From Collinsella sp. (GTDB taxonomy: Bacteria > Actinomycetota > Coriobacteriia > Coriobacteriales > Coriobacteriaceae): a stretch of 64,000 nucleotides of DNA. The notes below the pieces were generated by a model. That model ran no database searches. It was given only the letters and a program-made list of their open reading frames with translations, and was not told where the DNA came from. Location of the stretch: the NCBI GenBank assembly GCA_019414045.1, contig DXMW01000013.1, positions 48,735 through 112,734 on the forward strand, in the 5' to 3' direction. The translations under genes and the position numbers were made by a program. Below, one piece after another: positions 44,422 to 52,342 of the stretch (within the stretch, counting starts at the first letter, position 1; every line of letters starts with the position of its first letter).

Positions 44422-44889
44422 ATGCTGAGCATTCACCTGGGGGATTACCCCGGTTCCATCTACGATACCAAGACCTACTTTAGGAACTCGTACCTGGATT
44501 CATGGTTCGAAGATCCCATGGCTGCACAGATGATTAAAGGTGTTGACGGTTCAGAGCTCATCGGCCCCCACAACATCATCAGCAAGCAGCTTGGCTCGAT
44601 TACGCCACTCGAGCTTTCTGGCGGTGTCAAGACGTTGCTGCTGGTACGCAATCTCCCCGACATGGTATTTAATGCTTCCACCTGCGGAGACAACTGCGCC
44701 CGTTGGCTGCTCAAGATTGGCAAAGAGCAAGACGTGCTGGTAACCCTTTATCACATCATGAAATTCCCCTGGAAGCGTTTCGAAATCCGTATTGAAAATG
44801 ACGGCCGCATCGTCAAGAACATGCAGGAGTTCGTCGGTGCCACCAATGACTTTTTGGATGTTGATGATACGGCCAGAGTGCTGCACTAG
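44422..44889 (+). CDS. DUF4869-like protein of unknown function
   Basis: 155 residues with no signal peptide or membrane segment. The start MLSIHLGDYPGSIYDTKTYFRNSYLDSWFEDPMAAQMIKGVD-like pattern and ELIGPHNIISKQLGSITPLELSGGVKTLLL resemble DUF4869, a family known from gut Firmicutes and Actinobacteria. There is a CGDNCARWLLKIG segment with two cysteines. The final part describes FLDVDD, acidic. GGAGACCCAC precedes the ATG. It stands as a single-gene unit between the aromatic operon terminator and the glycan region. Function cannot be inferred. Confidence 0.7.
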   Translation: MLSIHLGDYPGSIYDTKTYFRNSYLDSWFEDPMAAQMIKGVDGSELIGPHNIISKQLGSITPLELSGGVKTLLLVRNLPDMVFNASTCGDNCARWLLKIGKEQDVLVTLYHIMKFPWKRFEIRIENDGRIVKNMQEFVGATNDFLDVDDTARVLH

Positions 44890-44988
44890 GTTCTATGGCC
44901 GCAATCGCTGAATGCGTTAGAAAAGTCTTACCAGAATACTTAAAACCCAAATGAAACAGCGGGGGCCAACTTAGTCACACTGCTTTTG

Positions 44989-45975
44989 TTACGCCTTCTT
45001 GATCACGTATGCCAACCCAATATCGCAGGCACAGCGTACGAATGACGCGAAGAGCCACGATACTGGCAGCGTCATAAACAGAGGCATGGTCTGCCAAGGA
45101 ATAAACCAATCGACCGCGTGGATTGCAAAGATCGCCAGACTGGCTTGTCCGCAAAACACGAGTCCTCGCTCAAAGGACCCCAAAACCGGCACGTCTTTCA
45201 ACTTCACCAACGCCATCGAAACCCAACAGACGCAGTAGCTACCCGCAACAGCAGCAACCGTCGCAACAACAAATCCATCCACGCGGCGGCTCGAAAGCTC
45301 AAGCCCACTCAGCGCGGCAAGGACGAGCCAAGCAACACCGGCTCCAATAAACAGCAGAGGCTTGCTCACGCTCGGCTCCAGCCCCCTTTGGCGCGCCGTA
45401 TAACCAATCCACATCAGCAAGACGATATAGCAGCTCAAATCCAAATCGAGCGGCAGGTAAGCACCAAAATAGCGAGACACGCTCAAACCGCAAAAGGCAA
45501 TCGCGGCACAGACAACGCCCTGCCAAACAACCCCAATCCTGCGGCGATCAAACAGCCGCACGAGCGCATTAAACAGCAGGCGCGACGTAAACAGCGCCGC
45601 CAAAAACCATGCCATGCCAACGGCGGTAACGCCAAACCCAGGCACATCAACGCCCGAGGCAAACACAAGCGTCTAAAGCCCCGCAACCAGCGTACCGCTT
45701 GTCAAAGGAGCGCCGCTCATTAAGAACGTCGGCACCTGCCACGCCAGTGCAAGAACCACATACGGCACCAGCAGGCGCGACACCGAACCACTCAGCAGCT
45801 CGCGCCACGGCTTCGGCCTAAACGTATACCCGGCAAGAATAAAGAACACCGGCATGTGAAACGAGAAGATCGCGTGCCGCAAGGGAGAGGGATTTGGAAC
45901 GGTGTGCCCCACAATGACCAGAATAATTGCGATCCCCTTTGCAATATCAATCCAGTCGAGCCTTTTGCTTCCCAT
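44989..45975 (-). pseudogene. Membrane acyltransferase (acyltransferase 3 family), in-frame amber stop
   Basis: Conceptually about 328 residues, close to family length, with around ten hydrophobic helices. Acyltransferase-3 proteins O-acylate cell-surface glycans. It starts at 45975 (RLDWIDIAKGIAIILVIVGHTV, with the conserved catalytic-type His in VGHT) behind AAGGG. A TAG codon at 45675-45673 (after LTSGTLVAGL) ends the first 100 codons. The frame continues without a shift (TLVFASGVDVPGFG) to 44989. A GTG at 45666 could restart translation but would lack the active-site His. One base change separates it from an intact gene. Confidence 0.85.
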
Positions 45976-46008
45976 TGCGAACCCTTCAAAACCGCAGCAC
46001 ACAAGATG

Positions 46009-46041
46009 AAAAAAGCCCAGACCACCTAGCGGTCCGGGCTT
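46009..46041 (-). terminator. Terminator after tRNA-Arg(TCT)
   Basis: Minus strand arms AGCCCGGACC and GGTCTGGGCT around a short loop, followed by TTTTTTC, 10 bases past the tRNA end. Confidence 0.85.
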
Positions 46042-46050
46042 AATAAACGA

Positions 46051-46127
46051 TGGTGCTCCATGGCGGATTCGAACCGTCGACCTTGGGATTAGAAGTCCCC
46101 TGCTCTATCCAACTGAGCTAATGGAGC
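46051..46127 (-). tRNA. tRNA-Arg (anticodon TCT)
   Basis: 77 bases with encoded CCA. Acceptor arms GCTCCAT/ATGGAGC, D-arm GCTCAGTTGGATAGAGC, anticodon loop CTTCTAA (TCT), and T-arm GACGG-TTCGAAT-CCGCC. The T-stem has an A:C mismatch and the anticodon stem a terminal G:A, which is slightly unusual for a functional tRNA but not disabling. Confidence 0.93.
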
Positions 46128-46181
46128 AAATAACCGCACGCCCAAGCAAGCGCAAGCCTGTCAGGCGCAAGTAATTATAAC

Positions 46182-46949
46182 CTAGTTGAACTGCTCGCGA
46201 TACGCCTTGCAGACCTCATCGACCGGGCCGTCCATGCGAAGGTCACCCTTCTCGATCCAAACGGCACGCTGGCAGATGCGCTCGACCTGCTCCATGGAGT
46301 GCGAAACGAACAGAACCGTCACGTCGCCGCTCTGGATAAAGTGCTGGATGCGGGCCTCGCACTTCTGCTGGAAGAACACATCACCGACGGACAGCGTCTC
46401 GTCAACGATCAGAATATCTGGCTCGGTAATCGTCGCGATTGCAAAGGCAATACGCGCCACCATACCCGAGGAGAAGTTCTTGAGCGGCATGTCGACAAAG
46501 TTCTGAAGCTCAGCGAACTCGATAATGCCGTCAAAGTTGGCGTCGATGAACTCCTTGGTATAGCCGAGCAGGGCGCCGTTCAGATAGATGTTCTCGCGGG
46601 CCGTCAGCTCAGGATCAAAGCCGGCGCCGAGCTCAATCAGCGGTGCGATGTTGCCATGGACCTTAACGCTGCCCTCGCTAGGCTCAAGCACGCCAGCGAT
46701 AATCTTGAGCATAGTAGACTTACCGGAACCATTGGTGCCGACCAGACCCACGACCTCGCCGCGATGAATATCGAACGAGATGTGCTTAAGTGCCCTAAAC
46801 TCCTCAAAGAACAGCTCGTGCTTGGCAAGCTTAATGAAGTACTCCTTGAGGTTGGTCAGCGACTCGGACGCCATGTTAAAGATCATGGTGACGTCGTCGA
46901 CCTCGACAGCCAGAGGCTGCTCGCTGTAATCAACAACAGATTCAGTCAT
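46182..46949 (-). CDS. Polysaccharide/teichoic acid ABC exporter, ATPase subunit
   Basis: 255 residues. Walker A is GTNGSGKST near residue 71, the signature is NFSSGMVARIAFA (the variant typical of TagH/Wzt exporters), and Walker B is ILIVDETLSVGD. The N-terminal stretch with ESLTNLKEYFIK and FRALKHISFDIHRGE also matches that class. It lacks the C-terminal carbohydrate-binding domain found in O-antigen-type Wzt, so substrate recognition is probably by the permease. ATG at 46949 with AGGAG upstream. It pairs with the permease gene upstream (11-base gap). Confidence 0.92.
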   Translation of the reverse strand: MTESVVDYSEQPLAVEVDDVTMIFNMASESLTNLKEYFIKLAKHELFFEEFRALKHISFDIHRGEVVGLVGTNGSGKSTMLKIIAGVLEPSEGSVKVHGNIAPLIELGAGFDPELTARENIYLNGALLGYTKEFIDANFDGIIEFAELQNFVDMPLKNFSSGMVARIAFAIATITEPDILIVDETLSVGDVFFQQKCEARIQHFIQSGDVTVLFVSHSMEQVERICQRAVWIEKGDLRMDGPVDEVCKAYREQFN

Positions 46950-46960
46950 CACAGCACTCC

Positions 46961-47806
46961 TTAGATGTAGAGGATGAACTTGCGCTCGGACTTATGGAAC
47001 ACGGTGTAGCCAATAACAAGCGCAAGGACCGCCCAAGCGACGCACATACCAAACGTCAAAAGCGAGGGCGTGGTCTGGAACAGGAAGATATCACGCATAA
47101 ACTGCAGGTAGTTATACATGGGGTTCGCATACATCAAGATACGCACGAGATGCGGCATTTGCGCAATATAGTCAGTCGTCCAGAAGATGGGCGTAATGTA
47201 AGTCCACGCCGTAATGACGACGCTCCATAGATGCATAACGTCGCGGAAAAAGACCGTAAGAGCAGAGAGCATCATGCCCAGGCCCATGCAGAAGCACATA
47301 AGCAGCAGCAGGCAAACCGGCAGCAGAATGAGGTGCCAAGAAGGCATAACACGGAACCACAGCATGACGATGGCGACGGCGACCAGCGAGAAGGCAAAGT
47401 TGACCAGCGAGAAGAGCACCTTCTGCACCGGGAAGACCCAGCGGTGCACCTTAACCTTCTTGAGCAGAGGGGCAGCGCCCACGATAGACGTCAGGGCCTG
47501 GTTCGTAGACTCGGACATGACGGCAAAGGTAATGTTACCCACGATCAAGTACAGCGGGTACATCTCGGGCGTCATTGAGCCATTGCGGCCCTGGCCAAAA
47601 ATCGTCGAGAACACGATGGCCATGACGATCATCATCAGCAACGGATTGAGCACCGACCATGCGACACCCAGAACGCTACGGCGATACTTGATCTTAAAAT
47701 CCTTGGTAACCAGCTGACGAAGGATAAACGCATCCTTCTCAAATTCGTTCTTAGCAAACGTCGCAGGCAGACTGCGAGTTTCTTGTTGCTTTGTCTGATC
47801 CGACAC
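46961..47806 (-). CDS. Polysaccharide ABC exporter, permease subunit (ABC-2 type)
   Basis: 281 residues with six transmembrane helices. The N-terminal LVTKDFKIKYRRSVLGVAWSVLNPLLMM is characteristic of the TagG/Wzm family. The end IGYTVFHKSERKFILYI is the usual C-terminal signature. It exports undecaprenyl-linked glycans. I chose GTG at 47806 because AAAGGAG lies 8 bases upstream; earlier codons lack such support. A TATACT -10 is present on this strand near 47850, divergent from the glycosyltransferase gene at 47967. Confidence 0.92.
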   Translation of the reverse strand: MSDQTKQQETRSLPATFAKNEFEKDAFILRQLVTKDFKIKYRRSVLGVAWSVLNPLLMMIVMAIVFSTIFGQGRNGSMTPEMYPLYLIVGNITFAVMSESTNQALTSIVGAAPLLKKVKVHRWVFPVQKVLFSLVNFAFSLVAVAIVMLWFRVMPSWHLILLPVCLLLLMCFCMGLGMMLSALTVFFRDVMHLWSVVITAWTYITPIFWTTDYIAQMPHLVRILMYANPMYNYLQFMRDIFLFQTTPSLLTFGMCVAWAVLALVIGYTVFHKSERKFILYI

Positions 47807-47931
47807 GGATGCAACTCCTTTACTCGTAATCGTTGACAAACGAACAGTATAGACCCGACGGCCATGCAAACGATTCGCGCAACAAAACTGGAGAACTAAC
47901 CCACATCTTAGGATGCCAAGCCCAAACGGCT

Positions 47932-47956
47932 ATACTTTCAAGGATTGAAAGTATAA
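47932..47956 (+). promoter_or_regulatory. Perfect 11-bp inverted repeat over the glycosyltransferase promoter
   Basis: TATACTTTCAA, three bases GGA, then TTGAAAGTATA: an exact 11-bp palindrome whose left arm is the -10 hexamer (TATACT at 47932) and whose centre is the likely transcription start. A repressor dimer binding here would block initiation; it could also form a 5'-terminal mRNA hairpin. GTG start of the gene is at 47967. Confidence 0.6.
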
Positions 47957-47966
47957 GGAGCATTGA

Positions 47967-48938
47967 GTGAATTCTGAATCCATCGCCGTCATCATCCCTT
48001 GCTACAACGAAGCCCTCACGATCGGCAAAGTCATCGACGACTTTCACCGCGAGCTTCCGCAAGCGACGGTCTATGTCTATGACAACAACTCGTCGGACGA
48101 TACTTCACGCATCGCCACCGAGCACGGCGCCACGGTCCGCTTTGAGCCCCGTCAGGGAAAGGGCAACGTGTGCCGCCAGATGTTTCGCGATATCGACGCC
48201 GATTGCTACCTGATGGTCGACGGCGACGACACCTATCCCGCCGAGGCTGCCAAAGCCCTCTGCGAGCCTATCCTCAACGGCGCGGCCGATATGACCGTAG
48301 GCGACCGCCTTTCCAACGGCACCTACGCCGAGGAAAACAAGCGTGCTTTCCACGGCTTTGGCAACAATCTGGTCCGCGCCATGATCAAGTGGATCTATGG
48401 CTACAGCTTCGATGATGTCATGACCGGCTACCGCGCCATGAGCCGCCCGTTCGTTAAAACCTTCCCTGTGCTTTCCGAGGGCTTCCAGATCGAAACCGAG
48501 CTCTCGATCCACGCCGTCGACCACCGCTGGCGCATCAAAGATGTGCCCATCGAGTACCGCGACCGTCCGGAAGGCTCCGAATCCAAGCTCAATACCGTGA
48601 GCGACGGCATTAAAGTCGTCGCGATGATCGGCACGCTGTTCAAGGACTACCGCCCGCTGAAGTTCTTCAGCCTCGTCGCGCTTCTGTTTGCGGTGATCGG
48701 CTTCGCCCTGGGCATGCCCATCGTTGTCGAGTATTTCCAGACCGGCCTCGTTCCGCGCTTCCCCACCGCCATGCTCGCCGCGTCGTTTATGTTCCTGTGC
48801 GGCCTGAGCCTTGCAACCGGATTCATCCTGGATTCTGTAGCAAAGGTCGAAAAAAAGCAGTGGGAGGTCAACGTATATAGCAAGTACGCCTACGACGACC
48901 AGCCCGGCCACCCTACTTCCAAGCCAAGCGAGAGGTAA
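47967..48938 (+). CDS. GT2 family glycosyltransferase with C-terminal membrane anchor
   Basis: 323 residues. The GT-A fold starts AVIIPCYNEALTIGKVIDDF, with the metal motif in MVDGDDTYPAE and an acceptor-loop region MTGYRAMSRPFVKTFPVLSEGFQIETEL. Two transmembrane helices follow (about 232-255 and 270-292). This resembles polyprenyl-phosphate sugar transferases of the DPM1/WcaA type, which load sugars on undecaprenyl phosphate at the inner membrane face. The start is GTG at 47967 behind AAGGAG. First of three genes with the next GT2 and YfhO. Confidence 0.88.
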   Translation: MNSESIAVIIPCYNEALTIGKVIDDFHRELPQATVYVYDNNSSDDTSRIATEHGATVRFEPRQGKGNVCRQMFRDIDADCYLMVDGDDTYPAEAAKALCEPILNGAADMTVGDRLSNGTYAEENKRAFHGFGNNLVRAMIKWIYGYSFDDVMTGYRAMSRPFVKTFPVLSEGFQIETELSIHAVDHRWRIKDVPIEYRDRPEGSESKLNTVSDGIKVVAMIGTLFKDYRPLKFFSLVALLFAVIGFALGMPIVVEYFQTGLVPRFPTAMLAASFMFLCGLSLATGFILDSVAKVEKKQWEVNVYSKYAYDDQPGHPTSKPSER

Positions 48939-48944
48939 ACCACC

Positions 48945-49913
48945 ATGCCGCTCATCTCCATCGTCGTGCCGTGTTACAACGAGCAGGAATCACTTCCGAT
49001 CTTTCTCAAAGAGCTCGATGGCGTCGTTCGCATCATGACCCGGCAAGACCCCGGCATCTCCTTTGAAGCCGTCCTCATCGACGATGGCTCGGCAGACAAA
49101 ACGCTCGCCGTCATGAAGGCAGAAGCTGCGGCGGCGCATCCATACGCCATCCGCTGGCACTCTTTCTCGCGCAACTTTGGCAAGGAGGCGGCACTACTCG
49201 CCGGACTCCAGCACGCAAAGGGCGACTATGTCGCCACCATGGATGCCGACATGCAGGACCCGCCCTCGCTCCTGCCGCAGATGTACGAGATCTTGCAAAC
49301 CGAAGACTACGATAACGTCGCCACACGCAGGACCACCCGCGAAGGCGAGCCTCCCATCAGGTCGTTCTGCGCCCGTATGTTCTACAAGATCATCAACCGC
49401 ATTTCCAAGGCCGACATCGTCGACGGAGCACGCGATTTTAGGCTCATGAAGCGACCTATGGTCAACGCCATCATCTCCATGGGCGAATACAATCGATTCT
49501 CCAAGGGCATCTACGGCTGGGTCGGCTTCAAGACCAAATGGCTCCCCTACGTAAACGTCAACCGCGTGGCCGGTGAGACCAAATGGAGCTTTTGGTCGCT
49601 GCTCCTCTATTCCATCGACGGCATCGTCGCGTTTTCCACGGCGCCACTCTCCCTCGCCGCCCTCACGGGTATCGTCTTCTGCCTCATCGCCATCATGGGA
49701 TTTATCGTCATCCTGGTCAAAACGCTTGTTTGGGGCGATCCCGTAGGCGGATGGCCCTCCCTTGCCTGCCTCATTACGCTGTTTGGCGGCATGCAGCTCC
49801 TGTGCCTGGGAATCATTGGCGAGTACCTAGCAAAAGCCTACTTGGAGGCCAAGCACCGCCCCATCTATATCATTCGAGAATCCAACGAGGAATCTGATGA
49901 CACGGCCCAATAA
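48945..49913 (+). CDS. GtrB/CsbB-like GT2 polyprenyl-phosphate glycosyltransferase
   Basis: 322 residues. VVPCYNEQESLPIFL at the N-terminus, metal-binding MDADMQDPP, GARDFRLMKRPMV, and RFSKGIYGWVGF, then two C-terminal transmembrane helices (about 235-258 and 270-295) with the conserved CLGIIGEYLAKAYLEAKHRPIYI. This is the GtrB/CsbB type that makes undecaprenyl-phosphate-linked Glc or GlcNAc. It ends 17 bases inside the YfhO gene, an arrangement matching known three-component glycosylation systems. Confidence 0.9.
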   Translation: MPLISIVVPCYNEQESLPIFLKELDGVVRIMTRQDPGISFEAVLIDDGSADKTLAVMKAEAAAAHPYAIRWHSFSRNFGKEAALLAGLQHAKGDYVATMDADMQDPPSLLPQMYEILQTEDYDNVATRRTTREGEPPIRSFCARMFYKIINRISKADIVDGARDFRLMKRPMVNAIISMGEYNRFSKGIYGWVGFKTKWLPYVNVNRVAGETKWSFWSLLLYSIDGIVAFSTAPLSLAALTGIVFCLIAIMGFIVILVKTLVWGDPVGGWPSLACLITLFGGMQLLCLGIIGEYLAKAYLEAKHRPIYIIRESNEESDDTAQ

Positions 49914-52305
49914 CAGCACGCTCAAGAATGTGGCGTTCTACGCCGCCTGCTTCACGTTTTCCATCGCATTATTTGTCGCACTTGCAGAGGCGGGGCATGT
50001 CTACCCCTTTGGCGACAACTCGTTTCTCACCAACGATCTCAAATACCAATACATCGACTTCTTCGCGTGGTTTCGCCGCGTCCTTTTAGGCGAGGCAAAC
50101 CTTCGCTATTCCTTCTCACAGGGCCTCGGTATGAACACATGGGGGCTCTATAGCTACTACCTCGCCAGCCCCTTCAACCTGCTCTGCGTGCTGTTTCCCG
50201 CAGACAAGCTGACGCTCTTCGTATTTGCCATAACCGCGCTCAAGCTTGGCTGCATCCACATCAGCAGCGCTTGGTATGTGCAAAAGCGCTTTGACCTTTC
50301 CAAGCCCGCCGCATTCTTGCTATCCCTCTCGTTCACGTTTTGCAGCTGGACCATCAGCAACCTGCGCAACCCACTCTGGATCGATTGCCTCATCCTGCTG
50401 CCCATCTGCGCCTACGGATGCTACGAGCTCATCCGCAAGCAGCGCATGATCCGCCTCGTCATCGCAACGGCGCTCAATGTCATGTTCTGCTGGTATACGG
50501 CCTACATCAGCATCCTGTTCCTCTGCATCTTCGTATTGGTCGAATTTGTCGATTATGTTGCAGAAGAAGGTTTTAGCTGGAAGCTCATGCTCGATCGGGC
50601 CCTGCGATTCGCCGGAGCTATCGCGCTCGGACTGCTTCTGTCCGCCTGGACCTTTTTGCCGACCATCCTTGCCATGTTCAAGGGCGGTCCCGTTCTAGCA
50701 CTCGGCCCCCTACTTAAAACCAGCCTCAAGTCGCTCATCAGGGGCTTTCTTCCCTGCATGTGGGTAAGCAACGAAAGCACACCGCAGTTCTATTGCGGCA
50801 TCGTCATGATGCTGCTTGCGGTGAGCCTGCTGGTTAACCGCACGGCTTCGATCAAGACGCGCATCGCAACACTCGTCGTCACGATAATCCTGGTCGCAAG
50901 CTCCGTTTTGAGCCCGCTCGAGTACATCTGGTGCGGCATGCGCGTTCCCAACGGCTTCTACTCGCGCACGGCTTTTTTGCTGAGCTTCTTTGCGCTGTGG
51001 GCCGCAGGACACGCGCTGCAGGCGCTCAAAAACCAGCCCAAATTGCGTCAAGCCTATCGCCCCGTCGTCATCATGCCCCTCCTGGCACTAACCGCCATTG
51101 AGTTGTTTGCCAACGCCCATGTTATGTGGAACCAGCTGTACACAGGCTATTCCGAAAAAGCCAACAGCGCCTATGTCGCCACCGCAACCGACACTATCAC
51201 GACCATTCAAGACCAGACTTCGGCGTCGTTCTATCGCATTGACCGCACAACCACACGCGTCGACAGCGCCGCCCTCAACGAAGGCTTGGCGCTTGGGTAC
51301 AACCAGTTGTCTTCGTATTCGTCTGCCAACAACCCGCAGGCCATCGCACTGCTCAACTCCCTTGGATACAGCAGCGTCGGCGAATTCTCGACCCGTTATG
51401 CCGAGCCCATTCTTGCCGTTGATGCCCTGTTGGGAGTCAAGTACGCCATCGCCGAGCACGCGCCTTCGGGATACGCGGCAATGACTGAAATAGCCGATAC
51501 AGCAAGTGCGGTGTACGAGAACCCCTATGCGCTCAGCGTTGGTGTCATGGCATCCAATGACATTCAAAACTGCACGTTGAAGGGCGAGAACCCCTTCGAA
51601 AAGCAAAACGACCTCTACAGCAAAATCCTAGGCCGCGAGGTAATGCTCTATACCAAAATCGAGGCCAAAAACACGGAGGATGACGAGAACTTAAGGCAGT
51701 GGAACGCCACCGTGCCGTCGGGTTCCATCGGGTATCTCTACATCAACAAAGATGCGACCGCCGGCAGTTATTGGCCCGTCACCCTTACCATCGACCAGCG
51801 AACGATCGGAAACGAGGCCTGGAGATTCGACAATAATATCCGCCAGATTGCGGATGCATCGGACTCCCCGAGCCAGCATACGGCGTCAATCGGAGTCGCA
51901 GAGGGCTATACAGACATGCCCCAAGACAATGATCCGGTCTTTTACGCCCTCAATCTGGACGTTTTCGAGCAGATTATTAACGAGCTTAAGATGAGCGAAT
52001 TTGTTCCGACGGTTTTTGAGGACGGAAGGATAGAAGGCGAGTACACCGCCAAGGATGACGGCAACCTACTGCTGAGCGTTCCGTACGATGAGGGCTGGAA
52101 CGTAACGGTAAACGGAACCGCCACAGAACTAACGCCCGCCGCCGATAAGGGCTTGTCATCCCTGAACATGCAGAAAGGCGCGAATAGGATCGTGATGACC
52201 TACAAGACTCCGGGCGCCCTTGCGGGGCTTGCAGTGAGTCTGGCGACCGCCGCCGCCCTTGTTGCAGCGGGTCTATACGCCAGGCATAAGAAAAGCCGCC
52301 GTTAA
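49897..52305 (+). CDS. YfhO family membrane glycosyltransferase-like protein
   Basis: 802 residues. About 12 transmembrane segments in the first 400 residues, with YPFGDNSFLTNDLKYQYIDFFAWFRRVLLGEANLRYSFSQGLGMN-type loop containing the acidic DNSFLTND cluster. A soluble outside domain of about 350 residues and a final C-terminal helix (about 775-795) follow. YfhO proteins act as GT-C-type enzymes that pass sugars from undecaprenyl phosphate carriers to teichoic acid or similar polymers; in Bacillus the donor is made by CsbB, whose homologue overlaps this gene by 17 bases. The acceptor here is unknown. Confidence 0.88.
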   Translation: MTRPNNSTLKNVAFYAACFTFSIALFVALAEAGHVYPFGDNSFLTNDLKYQYIDFFAWFRRVLLGEANLRYSFSQGLGMNTWGLYSYYLASPFNLLCVLFPADKLTLFVFAITALKLGCIHISSAWYVQKRFDLSKPAAFLLSLSFTFCSWTISNLRNPLWIDCLILLPICAYGCYELIRKQRMIRLVIATALNVMFCWYTAYISILFLCIFVLVEFVDYVAEEGFSWKLMLDRALRFAGAIALGLLLSAWTFLPTILAMFKGGPVLALGPLLKTSLKSLIRGFLPCMWVSNESTPQFYCGIVMMLLAVSLLVNRTASIKTRIATLVVTIILVASSVLSPLEYIWCGMRVPNGFYSRTAFLLSFFALWAAGHALQALKNQPKLRQAYRPVVIMPLLALTAIELFANAHVMWNQLYTGYSEKANSAYVATATDTITTIQDQTSASFYRIDRTTTRVDSAALNEGLALGYNQLSSYSSANNPQAIALLNSLGYSSVGEFSTRYAEPILAVDALLGVKYAIAEHAPSGYAAMTEIADTASAVYENPYALSVGVMASNDIQNCTLKGENPFEKQNDLYSKILGREVMLYTKIEAKNTEDDENLRQWNATVPSGSIGYLYINKDATAGSYWPVTLTIDQRTIGNEAWRFDNNIRQIADASDSPSQHTASIGVAEGYTDMPQDNDPVFYALNLDVFEQIINELKMSEFVPTVFEDGRIEGEYTAKDDGNLLLSVPYDEGWNVTVNGTATELTPAADKGLSSLNMQKGANRIVMTYKTPGALAGLAVSLATAAALVAAGLYARHKKSRR

Positions 52306-52321
52306 CAAGCGGCGGCTTTTT
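52291..52321. terminator. Bidirectional terminator between yfhO-like gene and rmlC-D
   Basis: Arms AAAAGCCGCC and GGCGGCTTTT with the yfhO-like stop codon inside the loop. The plus strand ends in TTTTTCTC, the minus strand in TTTTCTT, so it serves both convergent genes. Confidence 0.88.
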
Positions 52322-52342
52322 CTCTCGAAAAGTTAATAACGG

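Noticed and set aside
45666..45675. Two separate acyltransferase genes instead of one broken gene
   Set aside because: The second part starts in the middle of a membrane domain in the same frame, with only a TAG between, and has no good ribosome-binding site, so one interrupted gene is simpler.
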